From positions 1,828,001 through 1,892,000 of the forward strand of contig JALUTQ010000003.1 in assembly GCA_032718865.1 (NCBI GenBank): a stretch of 64,000 nt of DNA, written 5' to 3'. The position numbers were made by a program, and so were the translations under genes. Below are positions 11,758 through 24,220 of the stretch, piece after piece. The notes under the pieces are model-generated. The model did not search any database. It was not told the origin of the DNA and saw nothing but the letters and a program-made list of their open reading frames with translations. The stretch's first letter is position 1. Every line of letters starts with the position of its first letter. Source of the stretch: Tilletia caries (Eukaryota; Basidiomycota; Exobasidiomycetes; Tilletiales; Tilletiaceae).

Positions 11758-12964
11758 TAACTGAGCCAGATCGGCAACTAACCCGTTTCTCGTCCAGTCG
11801 AACGGTACCAGCCTGTGCCAGTCGGCACCGCAGGAAGCCTAAATCCGTTCAAGAGTATGTCAAGCGTCAAATCCCAACTTGGGACAGCTCACAGCTACCA
11901 CCAATTGGCCCGCTGCCCACAGCTGGCGGAAACGAGCGCGCGCGACGCTGAGGTGGGAGCTCACGGGGAAGCGAGGAGGCGCGCTCTGTGGGTTGCGAAA
12001 CTGGTAGAGGAGGGGCCATCGCAACTTTTGGAAGTGGTCGGCGCGAGCAGCGAGACCCTTCAGTGAAACCTTTGGTCAGCGCTGGGGCCTTTGAACGAAG
12101 GTTGCGGTGACCAAATGAGGAGAAACGAGCACAAGAGTCGAGCATAGGATTGACATGAACCACGTGTGACGTGGTCCGTGGAATGTGGATGGACAGGACT
12201 CACTCATTCTCATGGCTCACCTGGGTCAGGAAGAAGATCTGCGTCTGAGGTAACCCTCACGTTGAGGCTGATGATGACAAGAGCGCAAGGGTCGGATGAA
12301 TGATGCACCATCGACGTCCATTAAGTGGCCGTGATGCCATGCCATGCCGCACCGCAGGCCGCAGCCTCGCCATACGAGGCGGTCGGCTCCCTGCGTTCAG
12401 ATATCGACTCGATGATGATGGCCATGCGCAGCGAATATAGGAGGGAGTGGGTGAGCTGCTGGTAGAAGATGAATGGGAGGACAGGGGATAGGGGGGTCAC
12501 AGGTGGAAAAGCTGTCAGCTGACTGGGAAAGCAGGCGAATGAAGTGAATGGTGAACAAAGTCCATGAGGAAGCAAAGGAAGAAGCCGTCAGCTGGGAACA
12601 GCACGGTCCGTTGTCAGCGTCGCAGGCCATGGGCCAGGTTTCGGGATGAGTAGCGATATTTGTTCCCTGGGAAAGGCAAGATTCAGCAGCACGACGACAG
12701 CCGTCACGCAGGCAGCTATCGACGTATGCCATGTCAACCTGGGTGCTGGAGGTGATGCTCGACGTCGAGAAGGAAATTCGAGAAGAGGAAGGTGGACTCC
12801 GGAGTGTTTCGGCCCGGCGTGTTCCGTGAAAGTCCCGGACGGCTATGACGTGGTTCATTTGCTGTTGGACTTCTTCGCAGCGAGCTCGAGCTGACCATCA
12901 CTCACACGACCACAGCATTTACACAACACTTCCGACAGCAGCTGCCTGACATCCACACGAGACC
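11758..12964. other. Intergenic stretch upstream of listerin
   Basis: About 1.2 kb separates element A from the listerin start. A 153-codon minus-strand frame (12397-12858) shows no recognisable domain and is not called as a gene. The last 100 bp before 12965 are likely the listerin 5' untranslated region and promoter. No repeats or RNA genes were seen. Confidence 0.35.
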
Positions 12965-15900
12965 ATGGCCAAAGGAGGCGGAAAGAGCAGCGCATCCTCA
13001 GCGACGCGCAAGAAGCAAGCTGCAAAAGCCGCAAAGAAGACAGGCGGAGACCACGGACCTTCTTCACAACCATCGGCGAGCGCGAAAACTGGGGGAAACA
13101 ATCAGCGCGGTCAGAAGAAGGACAAGAAGGCGCCTAAGAAGAAGGTCTTCATCCCTCCTCCCAAGCCACCCCAGCCCGCGCCAGACCCACTCGATGCCCT
13201 CGGTTTGGCCGCTCTCTTACCGCCGGACTTGGTCGTGCATCTGCGCAAGGCCAGCAAGAAGGATGTCTTGACGAGACAGCGCGCGCTGGAGAGCTTGCAG
13301 GCGTGGATACGTGGACAGGATGCGGGGGAGGAGGCTGGAGCTTCGGCTTTGTCAGAGGAAGAGCGCATCTCAGCTCTGACTGTCATGCTGCCATCATGGG
13401 TGAGTTACTCCTGTCGCCGTGACTGTATGCGCCTTGCGGGGGAGCTGAGCTTTTTTTGGCGCTGACCACTGTCGTATGCTCCGCAGGTCCACATCTTTCC
13501 TCGGCTCAGCATATCTCCCACAAGAAGATTACGCATCCTGACCGCTCAGATCCTGAGCGACCTCCTCCAACTCCCAGACGTGCGGTCAGAGCTCCTGTTC
13601 TCGCCCCAGTACGCAGAGGCTCTCATTGGGCCCTGGGCCGTCTTGGCATGGGACACCGACCGACAGACGGCGCGGATAGCACGCGAGGCATGGGACAAAT
13701 CAGTCTCCTGGCAGAGCAGCGAGCAGGACTCCGCAGTCGAAGAGGAGGCAGTAAGCTCACAGAAGCTTAACGCGTATGATCAGCTCGAATCCCTCCTCGC
13801 CCATCTCTCCGTCCTGCTCCTCACCTTCTCCCCTTCGACGGTTCTGGCGCACAATGCTCCTCACGCGTCTACCCCCGCCGCCGGCGCCGGTGTCGGTGGG
13901 TCGGTCTCTATGCTAGGCCCAGACAGCTCCCTTCGAGATGCGAAGAATAGGGATGATACCGTCGAAGAAGACGTAGCAGCCACAGACCGTCGACTAGCCG
14001 CAGGCGCTCTTGGAAATCTCGCATGGATCGTCTCTTCCCATCCTGCTCCACTCCCGGCCGAACAGCTGGAACGACTCGTCGGGTCGCCCAGTCTCTGGTC
14101 CACATTGGCGCCCATCAACTTCGACACGGGAGGCGCAGAGGAGGAACAATTGCCCTTCCTTGGGCTGGCGTCACCGCCGACGCGTCAACGTGCCTGGGAC
14201 TTGCTCAAGGTCCTCGTCAGTGCTGATCTTGAGTTGGTCAAGGCGCATATATTAAGCATCGCGGCTCCTATCGCTCTCGTCAGCGCCTGGGAGGAACGCG
14301 ATCAGCTCGTGCAGAAGAACATGCTCGTCTCGCTCCTACCTCTTCTCCGCGCTCTGCCAGAAACATGGAGCGTCGCGGACGCGGCGCTAGGCGGGGACGA
14401 GGACGGAGAGGACGATGAGGACGAGGATCAGGATGATGATGAGGATGGAGAGGAGGGCAGTCAGAGAGGAACACAGGACGAAGGCGCGGGCCCATCCCAG
14501 CGGAAATCAAAAGGCGGAGTTGCTTCAAGCCCCTCGTTCTCAGCTTTCGAGAAGTGGATACAGACCGGATGCAGCGGCGCGCCGGAACTCTGCTTCCCCA
14601 CCATCGTCCTCTTCCTAGCCACGGTCCCCGCGTCCATCTTGGCACCTACCCAGACCGCGTCCGCCCGCTTCCTGGCCGACTTTCCCAAGGCACTTCACAC
14701 TAATGCGCTGGAATCTCGACCGGCTGCAGCGGCGTACATCTCGGCCTTCTGCGACTGCACCGTCTTCCTCGCGCATCGGTTGCTCAAAGCGCAGGGTGAG
14801 GATGACGACGTCGCTTCGTTTGTGTCTGATCATTTGGGTCTTCTGTGGAATGATCTGGTGCTGGGTGGCGGTGCGGAGACGACGGAGGAGGGAGAAAGGG
14901 CGGTGCAGCGCGTCTCTGGGCTGGTCAGTGAGCGGGCAGTGATTCCTGTTGCTGAGTGCATTGAGCAATTGGCAGGATTTGGAGACAAAGACACAGAGAC
15001 CATCGTGCCTTTGCTAAGGAGAATCTCAGCGGACACCCTGGCCGTGACAAGCAACGACACCCTCCCGCCAGCACGCGTTCTCGCAATCCTCGACCGCGCA
15101 CTAGGCCCCCTCGAAAAACTGCAAAGAAGTCCCAAACTCTCCACCCCAGCCACTTCCGAGGTATCAGGTCTTATCCTCAAACTTGCCGATGTTTCCATGA
15201 GCGGTCTGACGAGCGGTGACGCCACCCGCTCTAAAATATCCGTCAGCCTCCTCTCGGACCTGCTCAAACGCTTCCCTTCCACATTCGCCGCGTCCGAAGA
15301 GACCCTCACGCGCGCCTTGGCGATCGGATCGGAGCAGGTACCTGCCCTCTTTGCGAGCGGGACGCTCTCCGCCCGCGAGACCATCGCGGCCCTGGCGGCA
15401 CTCTCCACGGTTTCGGAACGCACGGCGGCGTCGATGAGGGAGATTTGGCCAAGGATGGTACAGGTGGTGCTGCAGTTGCCGGACGCGGGGACGCAAGCGG
15501 GTGCGGTGGTCGAGCTTCTTCCTGCCGTGCGCACTTTGCAGTCCACGTCATCGTCGTCGGCGGCGGCGGGTGGCGGGGCGGAGGATGTGTTGACGCCGGC
15601 GTTGAAGACGGCGTTGAGCGAGATAGCGGTGGACTTGACGCGCAAGTTGTGCGAGGGTGAGGCTTCTTCGGTGCCCTTCCAGGGAGAGTTGGCACGGGCG
15701 ATCGGAGGCATCGTCGCCTTACCTCCTTCCCATATCGATCTGGAATCGCTGGGCGAATCGCTAGCATTGTTGACTTCCCTCGTCGAACACGTCGGCCTGG
15801 ACACGCTCACGCATCAGCATCCTCTGAGCGTTGACGTGGTTGACACCCAGATTGACGCCCAACTGCCCCATGCGCTGGACGTGCTGACGTCCTGGCTGGG

Positions 15901-18879
15901 TGGAAGCTCCGGCGCCGAGGCGAAGGAGATGATGCACGCCGGCGAGACCTGGTCCGTCGTTCCCATCGTCTTCGCCCTGGCCCAGCCGGACCTCGGCGAC
16001 ACCGTCTCTGCGCAAGTGGGAGCGGCCGCGGCTGCATTATGGAAGTCGCTCAGCACCGATGATCAGGCGGTCAGCTCGGTCGACGACTTTGTACGACGTC
16101 AGTTCCAGGAGACGAGTCTGGGCGTGTCGGAGCTGCTGGCGTTGTCGAAAGCTGCTGACACCCTTTCGGTAAGCGGCGGCGAGAGTCGGCTGGCTGCACT
16201 TCTACCTTCTGACGAAAGCATGCTCGCGGCTGCTTCCGGCGTGGTGCAACAAGGCCGCCTCCTTCCGATCTTGAGTGTTCTTGACCCTCTCATCCCGCTC
16301 TTCGCTCCTGAAGACGACGACGAGAAGACACCAGAGACCGAAGAGCACGCTCCGTTCGATCGTCAAGGCTTCTCGTCATACGTCCGCAGCGTCCTCGTCC
16401 ATCTCGAACTATGCAGCGATGACCGGGCCTACCGAACGAAATCAGCTTGGATCCTCCCCCATCTGATCCTCCTAGGCATCATCAGTGAAGACCGACTATC
16501 ACATAGCGGAGCGTGGCATTCGATCATCTCGAGCAGCTGTCCGACGGAGACGGTTCGCGATATCCTCGGTCGATGCGTCACGACGTCGACGGCGATCTTG
16601 TCCGCGCTGGCCAGCACGCTGGACTCGGAGTGGCATACGACCTTGACGGCCGACTTGCAGAGTTCGAAGTCGACTGCTACGGATAGCGTCGGGCTTGCGG
16701 AGACGGTACGTCGGTTGTGGACGATGGCTAAGGGCAGTGCTCAGTCGGTCCACTATCGGATCTTCTCCCGGCTCCTTTCGGGTATTTTGACGTTTAGCGC
16801 CGCTGAGCGCGCTGATGCGGAGCGCTGGCTTCGGCTGGCGCAGCAAGTACAAGCTCAGGACGGGGAACTTGCGCAGGCGATCGTGATCCCTGCCAAGATC
16901 CTCGCGCTAGGTTCTCCCCTGTATGAACGCCTGTGTAACGAAGCGGCGGCACGTTTAGCAGGTGTCCCACCGTCTAAAGCCAATACGGAAGGTGTCGCCC
17001 TCCTGCGAATGGCCAATGCGATTGCGCCCCCGCCAACCTCGGAAAATGCCTTCATTCCGCAACAGCGTGCCATCTTCCTCCTCCAGGCTTTACAGAAGTG
17101 GATGGCGAGCGAGGAAGACCTCGCGGAGGAGATCAACACCCTCCTTGCCTCTCTGTTCATCCACCTCGCGCCGATCGTGCAGAACATGAGCGGGAGCCAC
17201 CTCGACTTCTTCTTTGACGTGATCGAGACCAACCTGGACATGGCTGTCGAGTCTGTTGATGATGGGGGCGATGATGGGATCAGCGCGGCGTTCTATACGC
17301 TTAAGTTGCTGGAGACGACGGTGGAATTGGCTGAGTCGAACGCTACGCTCCGGGACGTCTACCAGGAGCGTCAAGACGACATCACCGAGCTCGTCTCGCG
17401 CCTATTCACCGGCTTGGCACCCTCTGCGACGTCCTCGTCCTCCTCGGCTGCAACCCGACTGCACTCCGTCCCGCGGGAGATCTGCAACAACCTGCTCGTA
17501 GATCTGATCCACCGCATCCCCGAGTCCAAACGGGCCAGTCTGGTCAGCGAGCCGGAGGTGCTGGCGACGCTGTTGAGTCATCGGGCGCAGCAGGTCCAGG
17601 TGGTCAGTTATCGTCTGTTGAGCGCGTACGTGTTTGAACGCGTGCAAGAGGCTGTGGTGGAAGCTGCTGTGAGCTCGGACGTGTCAGCAGCTGGATCCGG
17701 GGCGGGTACGGGTGCGGCGACAGCGACAGCGACGATCCTACCAGCTCTCCTACCCAAAGCGTCCCAAACTCCCGACGCCGTGCTAGAGCAAGTCGACGAT
17801 CTCTCGCACCGGCACGAGATCTTCGGCTTCTTGCTCACCTGGCTCACCATCCTGGACCACTTTGAGCAAGGCTCGCTGCAGTTGAAGTCGGTATATCTGG
17901 CGCAGTTGCAGAAGAGCGATGTCGCTGCGCTCTCGTTGTTCCCGACGTTGTTTGGGTTGTTTGGGGTTACGCAGCATTCGAGCCCTTTCGATGCTGGGAA
18001 GGTTGCGATTGATGAAGTTTTCCTTGATGGTATGTAGTCCCATGAACCCAGCCTCACCCACCGTTCTGTTCAGACACAGACATGCTGATTCTATCTACCA
18101 CCCTGATCCCATGATTTTCCATTCAGACCTGGAGCTATCAAGGATGTCCACAATCCAAGTCCTCGCAGGGCACGTCTTCTACCGGGCCCTAATCCACCTA
18201 CCCGCCCTCGTCCGCTCCTGGTGGTTCTCCATCAAGGACCGCCAACTCTCGCTCCTCGTAGCCTCCTTCACGACCCGCCACTGCTCCCCTCTCCTCGCAG
18301 CAAAGGAGCTGGCCCACCTGCGCGCGCCCGAGGCGTTGAGTCAGCTGCAGGACGAATCGCTGGCCGTGCGGGTGCTGAGTGGGACGAACGAGGTCATTGC
18401 GACGTATACGGTCGATGAGCACCCGATGGAGATTGGGATTCGGTTGCCGGTTGATTATCCGCTGCATGGGGCTGAGATACGGGACATTAAGCGGATGGGA
18501 GGCGTTAGTGAGGGCCAGTGGAGGGCTTGGTTGCTGGCTGTGCAGCAGTTGATCAGTAGTCGGAATGGGCTTGTGTTCGATGCGCTCATGCTGTTCAAGA
18601 AGAATGCGGAGGCCAAGTTTAGCGGGTTCGAAGGGCGGGAATGTGAGTTTCCATTTCCCATTCGCTTTTGCGCTTCGACGTGGAATCGAGGACCTAGCAC
18701 TGACGGTTCTCCAACTCATCACAGGTGCGATCTGCTACTCGATCATCAGCCCCATCGACGAGAGTCTACCGACGAAGCCGTGCAAGACGTGCAAGAACTC
18801 GTTCCACAGCAGTTGTCTGCTGAAGTGGGTCGTTCAGAGCGGATCGTCGACATGTCCGCTGTGCCGAAGCATCATCTGA
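12965..18879 (+). CDS. LTN1: Listerin-type E3 ubiquitin ligase (ribosome quality control)
   Basis: Exons 12965-13399, 13487-18029, 18127-18642 and 18725-18879 give 1,882 aa, close to the size of animal listerin (about 1,770) and larger than yeast Ltn1 (about 1,560). Listerin binds stalled 60S subunits and ubiquitinates the nascent chain. The N-terminus is Lys/Ala-rich, then reads LGLAALLPPDLVVHLRKASK and KDVLTRQRALESLQAW, the family's N-terminal signature. The middle is a long HEAT-like helical solenoid with an acidic loop near residue 420. The last 60 residues form the RING: C-A-I-C, then C-K-T-C, F-H-S-S-C and CPLCRSII. The first RING Cys codon is split by the last intron (18643-18724). Confidence 0.93.
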
Positions 18880-19092
18880 AAGGGTCGGCGGATCTCTCGC
18901 ACGACGCCAACTCCCAAGTCCCAACACATCTACACTTCACGCATTCGCTTTATATCTAGACCGCGGGAACGGGATGGCAAATGAACGCGTGCAAAGAGCC
19001 TTCTTCAATTTCGGACGTTGTAGCAGACAAGCAAAAATCTAGAACTTCGTGACCACGCAACCCCCCAAAAATCAAACCCTGCATTTCTCTAT

Positions 19093-20550
19093 TTAACCTT
19101 CTATATCCCCATACTCGTCCTCCAATTCGACAACGACAGGCGCATCCTCCCCTTCCTCCGCCTCCTCGTCCTCCCTAACCTCAGCCTCTTCATCCAGCTC
19201 ATCATCGAGACTCCATCCGAAGTACTGGGATGAGAAGTGCGAGAGGGCGCGCCAGGCGGCTAGGAGGGATTCGATCTCTTCTGCCTTGGATTGTGTTTGG
19301 GGTGAGGAGGTGGGTTTGGTACGCTGGAATGCGGCGCGAGACGCTAGTCCTGCGCTGATGTTCCGCCGGACGGTGCTCAATTCGCGGAGGAGGTCGGACT
19401 CGAGGGTGGGATGGAGGGTGCTGAAGAAGTCCTGATCATCGTCATCTTCGTCCCCATTGTTATCATCCGGAGTCGATTGCTGAGGGGAGGACGAGGACGA
19501 GGACGAGGACGAGGCTTGGGAGTGGGCTACGATGAGTCGCAGCTGTGCGAGTACAGTCTGTAAGAACCGCGCATGCATATCCCTTTCCTTCCCCACTACC
19601 TCACCGATCTCCCTCTCCAACCCCTGTCCCTGCTCCTCCTCCTCCCCCGTTCCTCTCCCTTCCTTAGAGCGTGGATCAGCAGGATGGGCATCAAAATGAG
19701 CCGGCGCGCGACTGCACGCGTGTCCGCTTTGGGAGAAGAGGGCGAGCAGGGCCGTCCAGTGTGAGTGCGCGGCGGGGGAGTGGAGCCGGTGGAAGAGGAG
19801 GAAGGCGAGTTCGAATTCGGCGAGGAGTATGCTTAGGCCTGTTTATACAGATTGATGTTCAGAAGAAAACTCTCCCACAAAAGCACAAGAGAGAGGGGAG
19901 AGAAGGACGTACCACCAGCGCGCCGAACGGTATCAGCAAGCAACCAACTCTTGTCGACTGACCAACGCGTAAGCTCCGTCCCCACCGTTCCCACCTTCCA
20001 GGACCGTCTAAGATCAAAGGAGGTAAAACGGAGCTTCTCCTCCTTCGTGGTAGACACCCCACCGGAACGAAGTTGCTCCTCCAACCTTCGCTCCGCTGCG
20101 GAGAGACCGGTCCCGGGAGCGGATGAGGGAGTGGAAGAGTCGAGCTCGGTGAAAGAGTCCACATGCGCATCACCCGTCCATTCGTCGATCCCACATACGC
20201 GCGAGACTACCCCGGGCCCTACGTCCGCCCGACTCAGATGTGCGCTTGCGTCCGTCCAGGCGGAGCGGGTGGTGTGTGGGTATGGAATCAGGTACGGGTC
20301 GAGTGTACGGAGGTGGTCCTGCCCGACGAGCGTCTGCGGTTGCGCAGCTGGGCTATGTGTTCTCGATAATAAGGACGAAGGCGGCTGGTCGGGTGCGACG
20401 AGGGTAGTGTCTCCGGCGATGGAGCGGAGGAGGACCTGGTGTCCGCTACTGAAGAAGATCACACCCTGGAGATGGATGGTCTGCGTGCCGTCGGAGGTGA
20501 GGGTGAGGAGGTGGATACCGTCCGGGATGAGCTTGAAGCCTTGGAGCTTG

Positions 20551-20601
<51 letters not shown>

Positions 20602-20831
20602 GAGGAAGAGGAGGTGGTGTAGTAGGGCGATGCATCGATTGTGAGGGTGGTGTTGGGAGCGGGAGGAGGGTCGAGGAGGAGGAAGGCAGAGCGTGGGAAG
20701 AGAGAAGACGCGGTGTGCTGGGAGAGCGGGGCGTCTAGGACTGCACCACGTGGCGATGAAGCTGAAGCTGAAGCTGCGCTCGACCTCATCGTTGACTGCC
20801 TCGCTGTCGACTTTGGGCCCGAGCTCGCCAT
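19093..20831 (-). CDS. AAR2: AAR2 splicing factor homolog
   Basis: Exons 19913-20831 and 19093-19838, 554 aa. AAR2 is a U5 snRNP assembly chaperone that binds Prp8. N-terminal beta domain: SAFLLLDPPPAPNTTLTID, then LQGFKLIPDGIHLLTL and VIFFSSGHQVLL, matching the family's L-D-x-P-P and G-x-K-x-I-P-x-G-I-H motifs. Then come LDPYLIPYP and FTSFDLRRSWKVGT with ELTRWSVDKSWLL, the conserved central block. The helical C-terminal domain begins at GLSILLAEFELAFLLFHRL and ends in an acidic tail. A run of 15 Gln (CTG/CAG repeat at about 20557-20601) interrupts the first domain. The frame is open up to 21008, which would overlap the divergent gene, so the start MASSGPKST at 20831 is preferred. Confidence 0.85.
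20557..20601. repeat. CTG/CAG trinucleotide repeat, about 15 units
   Basis: This pure run of CTG on the plus strand encodes a polyglutamine tract in the minus-strand AAR2 gene. The reading frame is kept. Such runs are prone to length variation between strains. Confidence 0.9.
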
Positions 20832-20918
20832 CCACGCTCCACGGGCGACTGAGGATGAAGGTGTGTGCCGTGATATCCGGCTTCCTTCTGAGCAGCCAGC
20901 CAGTTTCCAGATTGGAGC

Positions 20919-22771
20919 ATGCCTCACTCTGGCTCTCCCTCCGTCCCTGCCTCCTACCACGGCATGCTCACCCCGTTCCTCCGCACCCTGCGTCTCTCCC
21001 TCACCCACTCACACACCCACTCGCGCAGCATGTCTTCCCAACCACCCCCCCGCTCCTACGCCGCCGCCATCGAGGCCCTGAACTCCCTCCAATCCAACGC
21101 AGCAGCCATCGAGGCCCTCCGCAAGTCAGGCGGCCGTCTCTCCGAGTTCGCCCATCCGGAGATGATCGAGTACCTCGGGCGGATCGGGTACGTCCCCGCC
21201 GACTTGAACCGGCTCAATGTCGTGCATATCACGGGCACGAAGGGGAAGGGGTCGACTTCGGCTTTTACCAGTGCGTTGTTGCAGAACGTCGCTCCGAAGG
21301 AGGGCGGAGGGGCCAAGGTTGGGTTGTTTACTTCGCCGCATATGGTTGCTGTTCGCGAGCGTATTCGCATTGATGGACGGCCGCTGGAGGAGGACGACTT
21401 CGCGCTCCATTTCTGGCAGGTCTGGGATCGCCTCGGCGAGAACACCACCGTGAGTTCCATCCCTTCTTATCTCTTTGATGATAAATACGTAGATGCTGAT
21501 GCGCCAGTTATGATCAGCGCAAATACGAAATCACCCCTCTGCGCCCCATCTACTTCCGCTTCCTCACCCTGCTCGCCTTCCACACCTTCCTCTCCCACGC
21601 AGTCTCCGCGACGATCCTCGAAGTCGGCATCGGTGGCCTCTACGACAGCACCAATATCGTGCCCGAACCCATCACCACAGGCGTCACCGCCCTCGGACTC
21701 GACCACACGTTCATGCTGGGGAACACCATTGAGCTCATCGCTGCGCAGAAGGCGGGCATTTACAAGAAGGGTGCGGAGGCGTTTGCTGTTAGGCAGCCGG
21801 GGAGGGAGGGCGCGGAGAAGGTGTTGGAGCAGACCGCGAAGGAAGTCGGCGCTTCTCATTTCTCCTTCGTCCGGACTCCCCAACCCGAAGATCCGATCAG
21901 CCGTCTCAAGCTCGGTCTGCCAGGCCCGCACCAGTACTCCAACGCGTCCCTCGCCCTGGCCCTCGCGCAATCCTTCGCCAGGTCGGACGTCGGGAAAGCG
22001 CGTTTCCCGGGTGCGGTGCAGGCGCTGGGTAGACTTACGAGGGGGGAGGACGAGCCACAGGAAATTACGGAGGTGGTGAAGGAGGCGCTCGAGGGGGCGC
22101 ATTGGCCTGGACGGTGTCAGCGTGTGGGTACGCGAGCAGCCTCCTCAGGAACAGGGACAGGTGCGACGTTCTTCCTCGATGGAGCACACACGACGGACAG
22201 TCTTGCCCTCTGCGCGAACTGGTTCGTCTCCGAGGTCGGCGGCTCTCCACAGCAACAGCAACAGCAAACGCAAGGACAAAAGAAGGATCGGAGAAGGGTG
22301 TTCGTCTTCAACTGCACCAACGGACGGAGTGGGCCGGCACTACTGGGCGCCGTCCTATCCGAGATCGAGCGCTTCCTCAACCCTTCCTCTACAACAGAAG
22401 CCGCGTCCGCGTACCCGCACGCCCGCACGTTCTTCAGCGACGTCATCTTCTGCACGAACACCACCTTCCGCGCAGGTCGGTCCGCAGGCGACCTCACCTC
22501 CAAAGCGGTCGATCCCGCCGACCTATCGGCGCTCACCGTCCAGCGCGATTTGAGTGATGCGTGGCGGGAGCTCGTTGGATCATCCCCAGAAGAAGGGAGT
22601 CGGGTGCATGTGTTGCCTTCGATTGAGGATGCGATGGTGTTGGCGCGTGAGGGGGAGCGGGGGGAGGATACGGATGTGCTTGTGAGTGGGAGTTTGCACT
22701 TGGTGGGTGGGGTGATGGCGCATTTGCAGGAGGAAGGCGCGTTGGATTCGGAGTTGAGGAGTGTCTTTTGA
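20919..22771 (+). CDS. MET7: Folylpolyglutamate synthase
   Basis: Exons 20919-21449 and 21518-22771, 594 aa. The enzyme adds glutamates to folates with ATP, keeping them in the cell and in mitochondria. The P-loop is HITGTKGKGSTSAFTSALL (near residue 106), followed by the folate-binding TSPHMVAVRERIRIDG, FRFLTLLAFHTFL, VGIGGLYDSTNIV, ALGLDHTFMLGNTIELIAAQ and FFLDGAHTTDSLALC. The acceptor used is the AG before CGCAAATAC (21518), which keeps the frame; an AG 11 bases earlier would break it. The segment before the second in-frame ATG (21030) is Leu/Arg/Ser/His-rich (MLTPFLRTLRLSLTHSHTH) and looks like a mitochondrial presequence. Dual starts at 20919 or 20964 and at 21030 would give mitochondrial and cytosolic forms, as known for this family. 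Confidence 0.92.
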
Positions 22772-22865
22772 GCTGTCTCTCTCTCTCTCTCTCTCTCGCG
22801 TCTTTTGATAGAAATACAACAACAATAGAACAGAAACTGAAATAGGACCCTGACGCCGGTTTTGT

Positions 22866-23915
22866 TTATTGTTTGAGGTCGCCTTGTGCTGCGAAGCGGA
22901 GGAGGATGTGGAGTGCTTTCCGTCGGCGGCGTTCCTCCTCCACGCTCTCGTCTTCGCCGTCGACCGGGGGTAGGTCGACGCCTTCGAGCAGACAGGCGGC
23001 GATACAGTCCCGACCCTGAGCCGAGTCCCAGAGGGAGGAATCGAGAGGGTGATCATCACGTTGATCACCGTCATCACGGAAGAGGAAGTCCTGACAGACG
23101 AGGAAATGTTCTGCTGAGCTCGGGCGGGAGCTGGCTGGTTTGACGATGTGGACCGTCTTGAAGAGACGTTCGAGTTGGGACTGGAGCGTGTGCGCGGCTG
23201 AGTACTTCGCATCCGTGTCGTCTGTCCTGAAGGGCAATCCGAGGCTTGTTGTCCCTGTCCCTCTTCCTTCAAGGGAACGTCGTAGGGAGAGGGACGAGCT
23301 CGAGGAGAGTGTAGGCCTAGCGTCGTGCGAGAAGATCTTGGCGACGAAGGTCCCACCCGGTTTGAGCAACCTCAGCACGATGGAAAGCGCCGCGCGAATC
23401 AAGAACGAATGCAAGAACTCGTCGAGGATATGCAACCCATGAATATCGGGTGCGCCGTCACAGATGATGAGATCCATTTCCTGATTGGAAGGAGAGAGGG
23501 CGCGTAGACGGGCTGCGGTGGAGGGGAGGGTGATGTCTGCTGTGAGTTGGAGGATGTTTGGGATGGGAGCCATGGGTTGGAGGTCGACTGCGAGCAGGGT
23601 GGTTTGGGCTGGGGAGGTGGTGCGTGCGAGGACTTGCGACCATGAACCCGGAGCGGCACAGAGGTCGAGGATGGTGCTCTTCTTTTCGCCCATTATGTTC
23701 TGAGGATGAATGGGAGAGGAAGAGGGTCTGGGTGGGAGTGAGGGTGAGGGTGAGAGTGAGGAGAAGCGGTGTGAGTAGGATGGGGAGGTGGACGAGGGCA
23801 GGAAGGCGAATTGCTGGTCGAGATGGATGAGTTTGTAAGCTGAGCGTGCGCGGTATCCTTCTGCTTTCCCCTTGCGGTAGTACACATCCCGCTTGTCTTT
23901 CGTAGACGCGCCCAT
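22866..23915 (-). CDS. TRM7: tRNA 2'-O-methyltransferase, TRM7/FTSJ1 family
   Basis: Single exon, 349 aa. TRM7 methylates riboses 32 and 34 of the tRNA anticodon loop with S-adenosylmethionine. The N-terminus MGASTKDKRDVYYRKGKAEG and YRARSAYKLIHLDQQF is the family hallmark and carries the first catalytic Lys. The SAM-binding loop is ILDLCAAPGSWSQVL. The catalytic Asp lies in DLIICDGAPDIHGLH, the second Lys in GGTFVAKIFSHD and the Glu in SSAEHFLVCQDF, completing K-D-K-E. Two insertions, one Ser/Pro-rich after residue 37 and one Ser/Arg-rich after FSHDARP, enlarge it slightly. It ends 94 bp from the convergent folylpolyglutamate synthase gene. Confidence 0.94.
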   Translation of the reverse strand: MGASTKDKRDVYYRKGKAEGYRARSAYKLIHLDQQFAFLPSSTSPSYSHRFSSLSPSPSLPPRPSSSPIHPQNIMGEKKSTILDLCAAPGSWSQVLARTTSPAQTTLLAVDLQPMAPIPNILQLTADITLPSTAARLRALSPSNQEMDLIICDGAPDIHGLHILDEFLHSFLIRAALSIVLRLLKPGGTFVAKIFSHDARPTLSSSSSLSLRRSLEGRGTGTTSLGLPFRTDDTDAKYSAAHTLQSQLERLFKTVHIVKPASSRPSSAEHFLVCQDFLFRDDGDQRDDHPLDSSLWDSAQGRDCIAACLLEGVDLPPVDGEDESVEEERRRRKALHILLRFAAQGDLKQ

Positions 23916-24220
23916 CTTTTATATACTACTGTTTACCCAGTGCTAGATAATTCCAATGCTGAGCGTGAGGGCGAGGGCAAGAAAGAGGCGAGGCGAGTGG
24001 CGAGGCGAGGTCGAGGTGGTGCTGGTCTTCTGAGAGACACGGTGTTGCGAATCTGGGATCGTAGAGACACGGTGTTGCGAAGATGGAGGCGCGGCCGTGG
24101 CCCGTGTCGCGTGAGTGGTTCCCTCGGGGCTCGGATTGCTGCTCATCTTGACATCGGCGGCCTCAGGGACGACATCGAGCAAGCAAAGCACAGCGCAGCA
24201 CAGCAGGGCGGAGGACAAGG

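Noticed and set aside
12397..12858. 153-codon minus-strand frame upstream of listerin
   Set aside because: No recognisable motif, and it lies where the listerin promoter is expected.
14830..15810. 326-codon minus-strand frame within listerin
   Set aside because: Antisense shadow of the long listerin exon, with no domain of its own.
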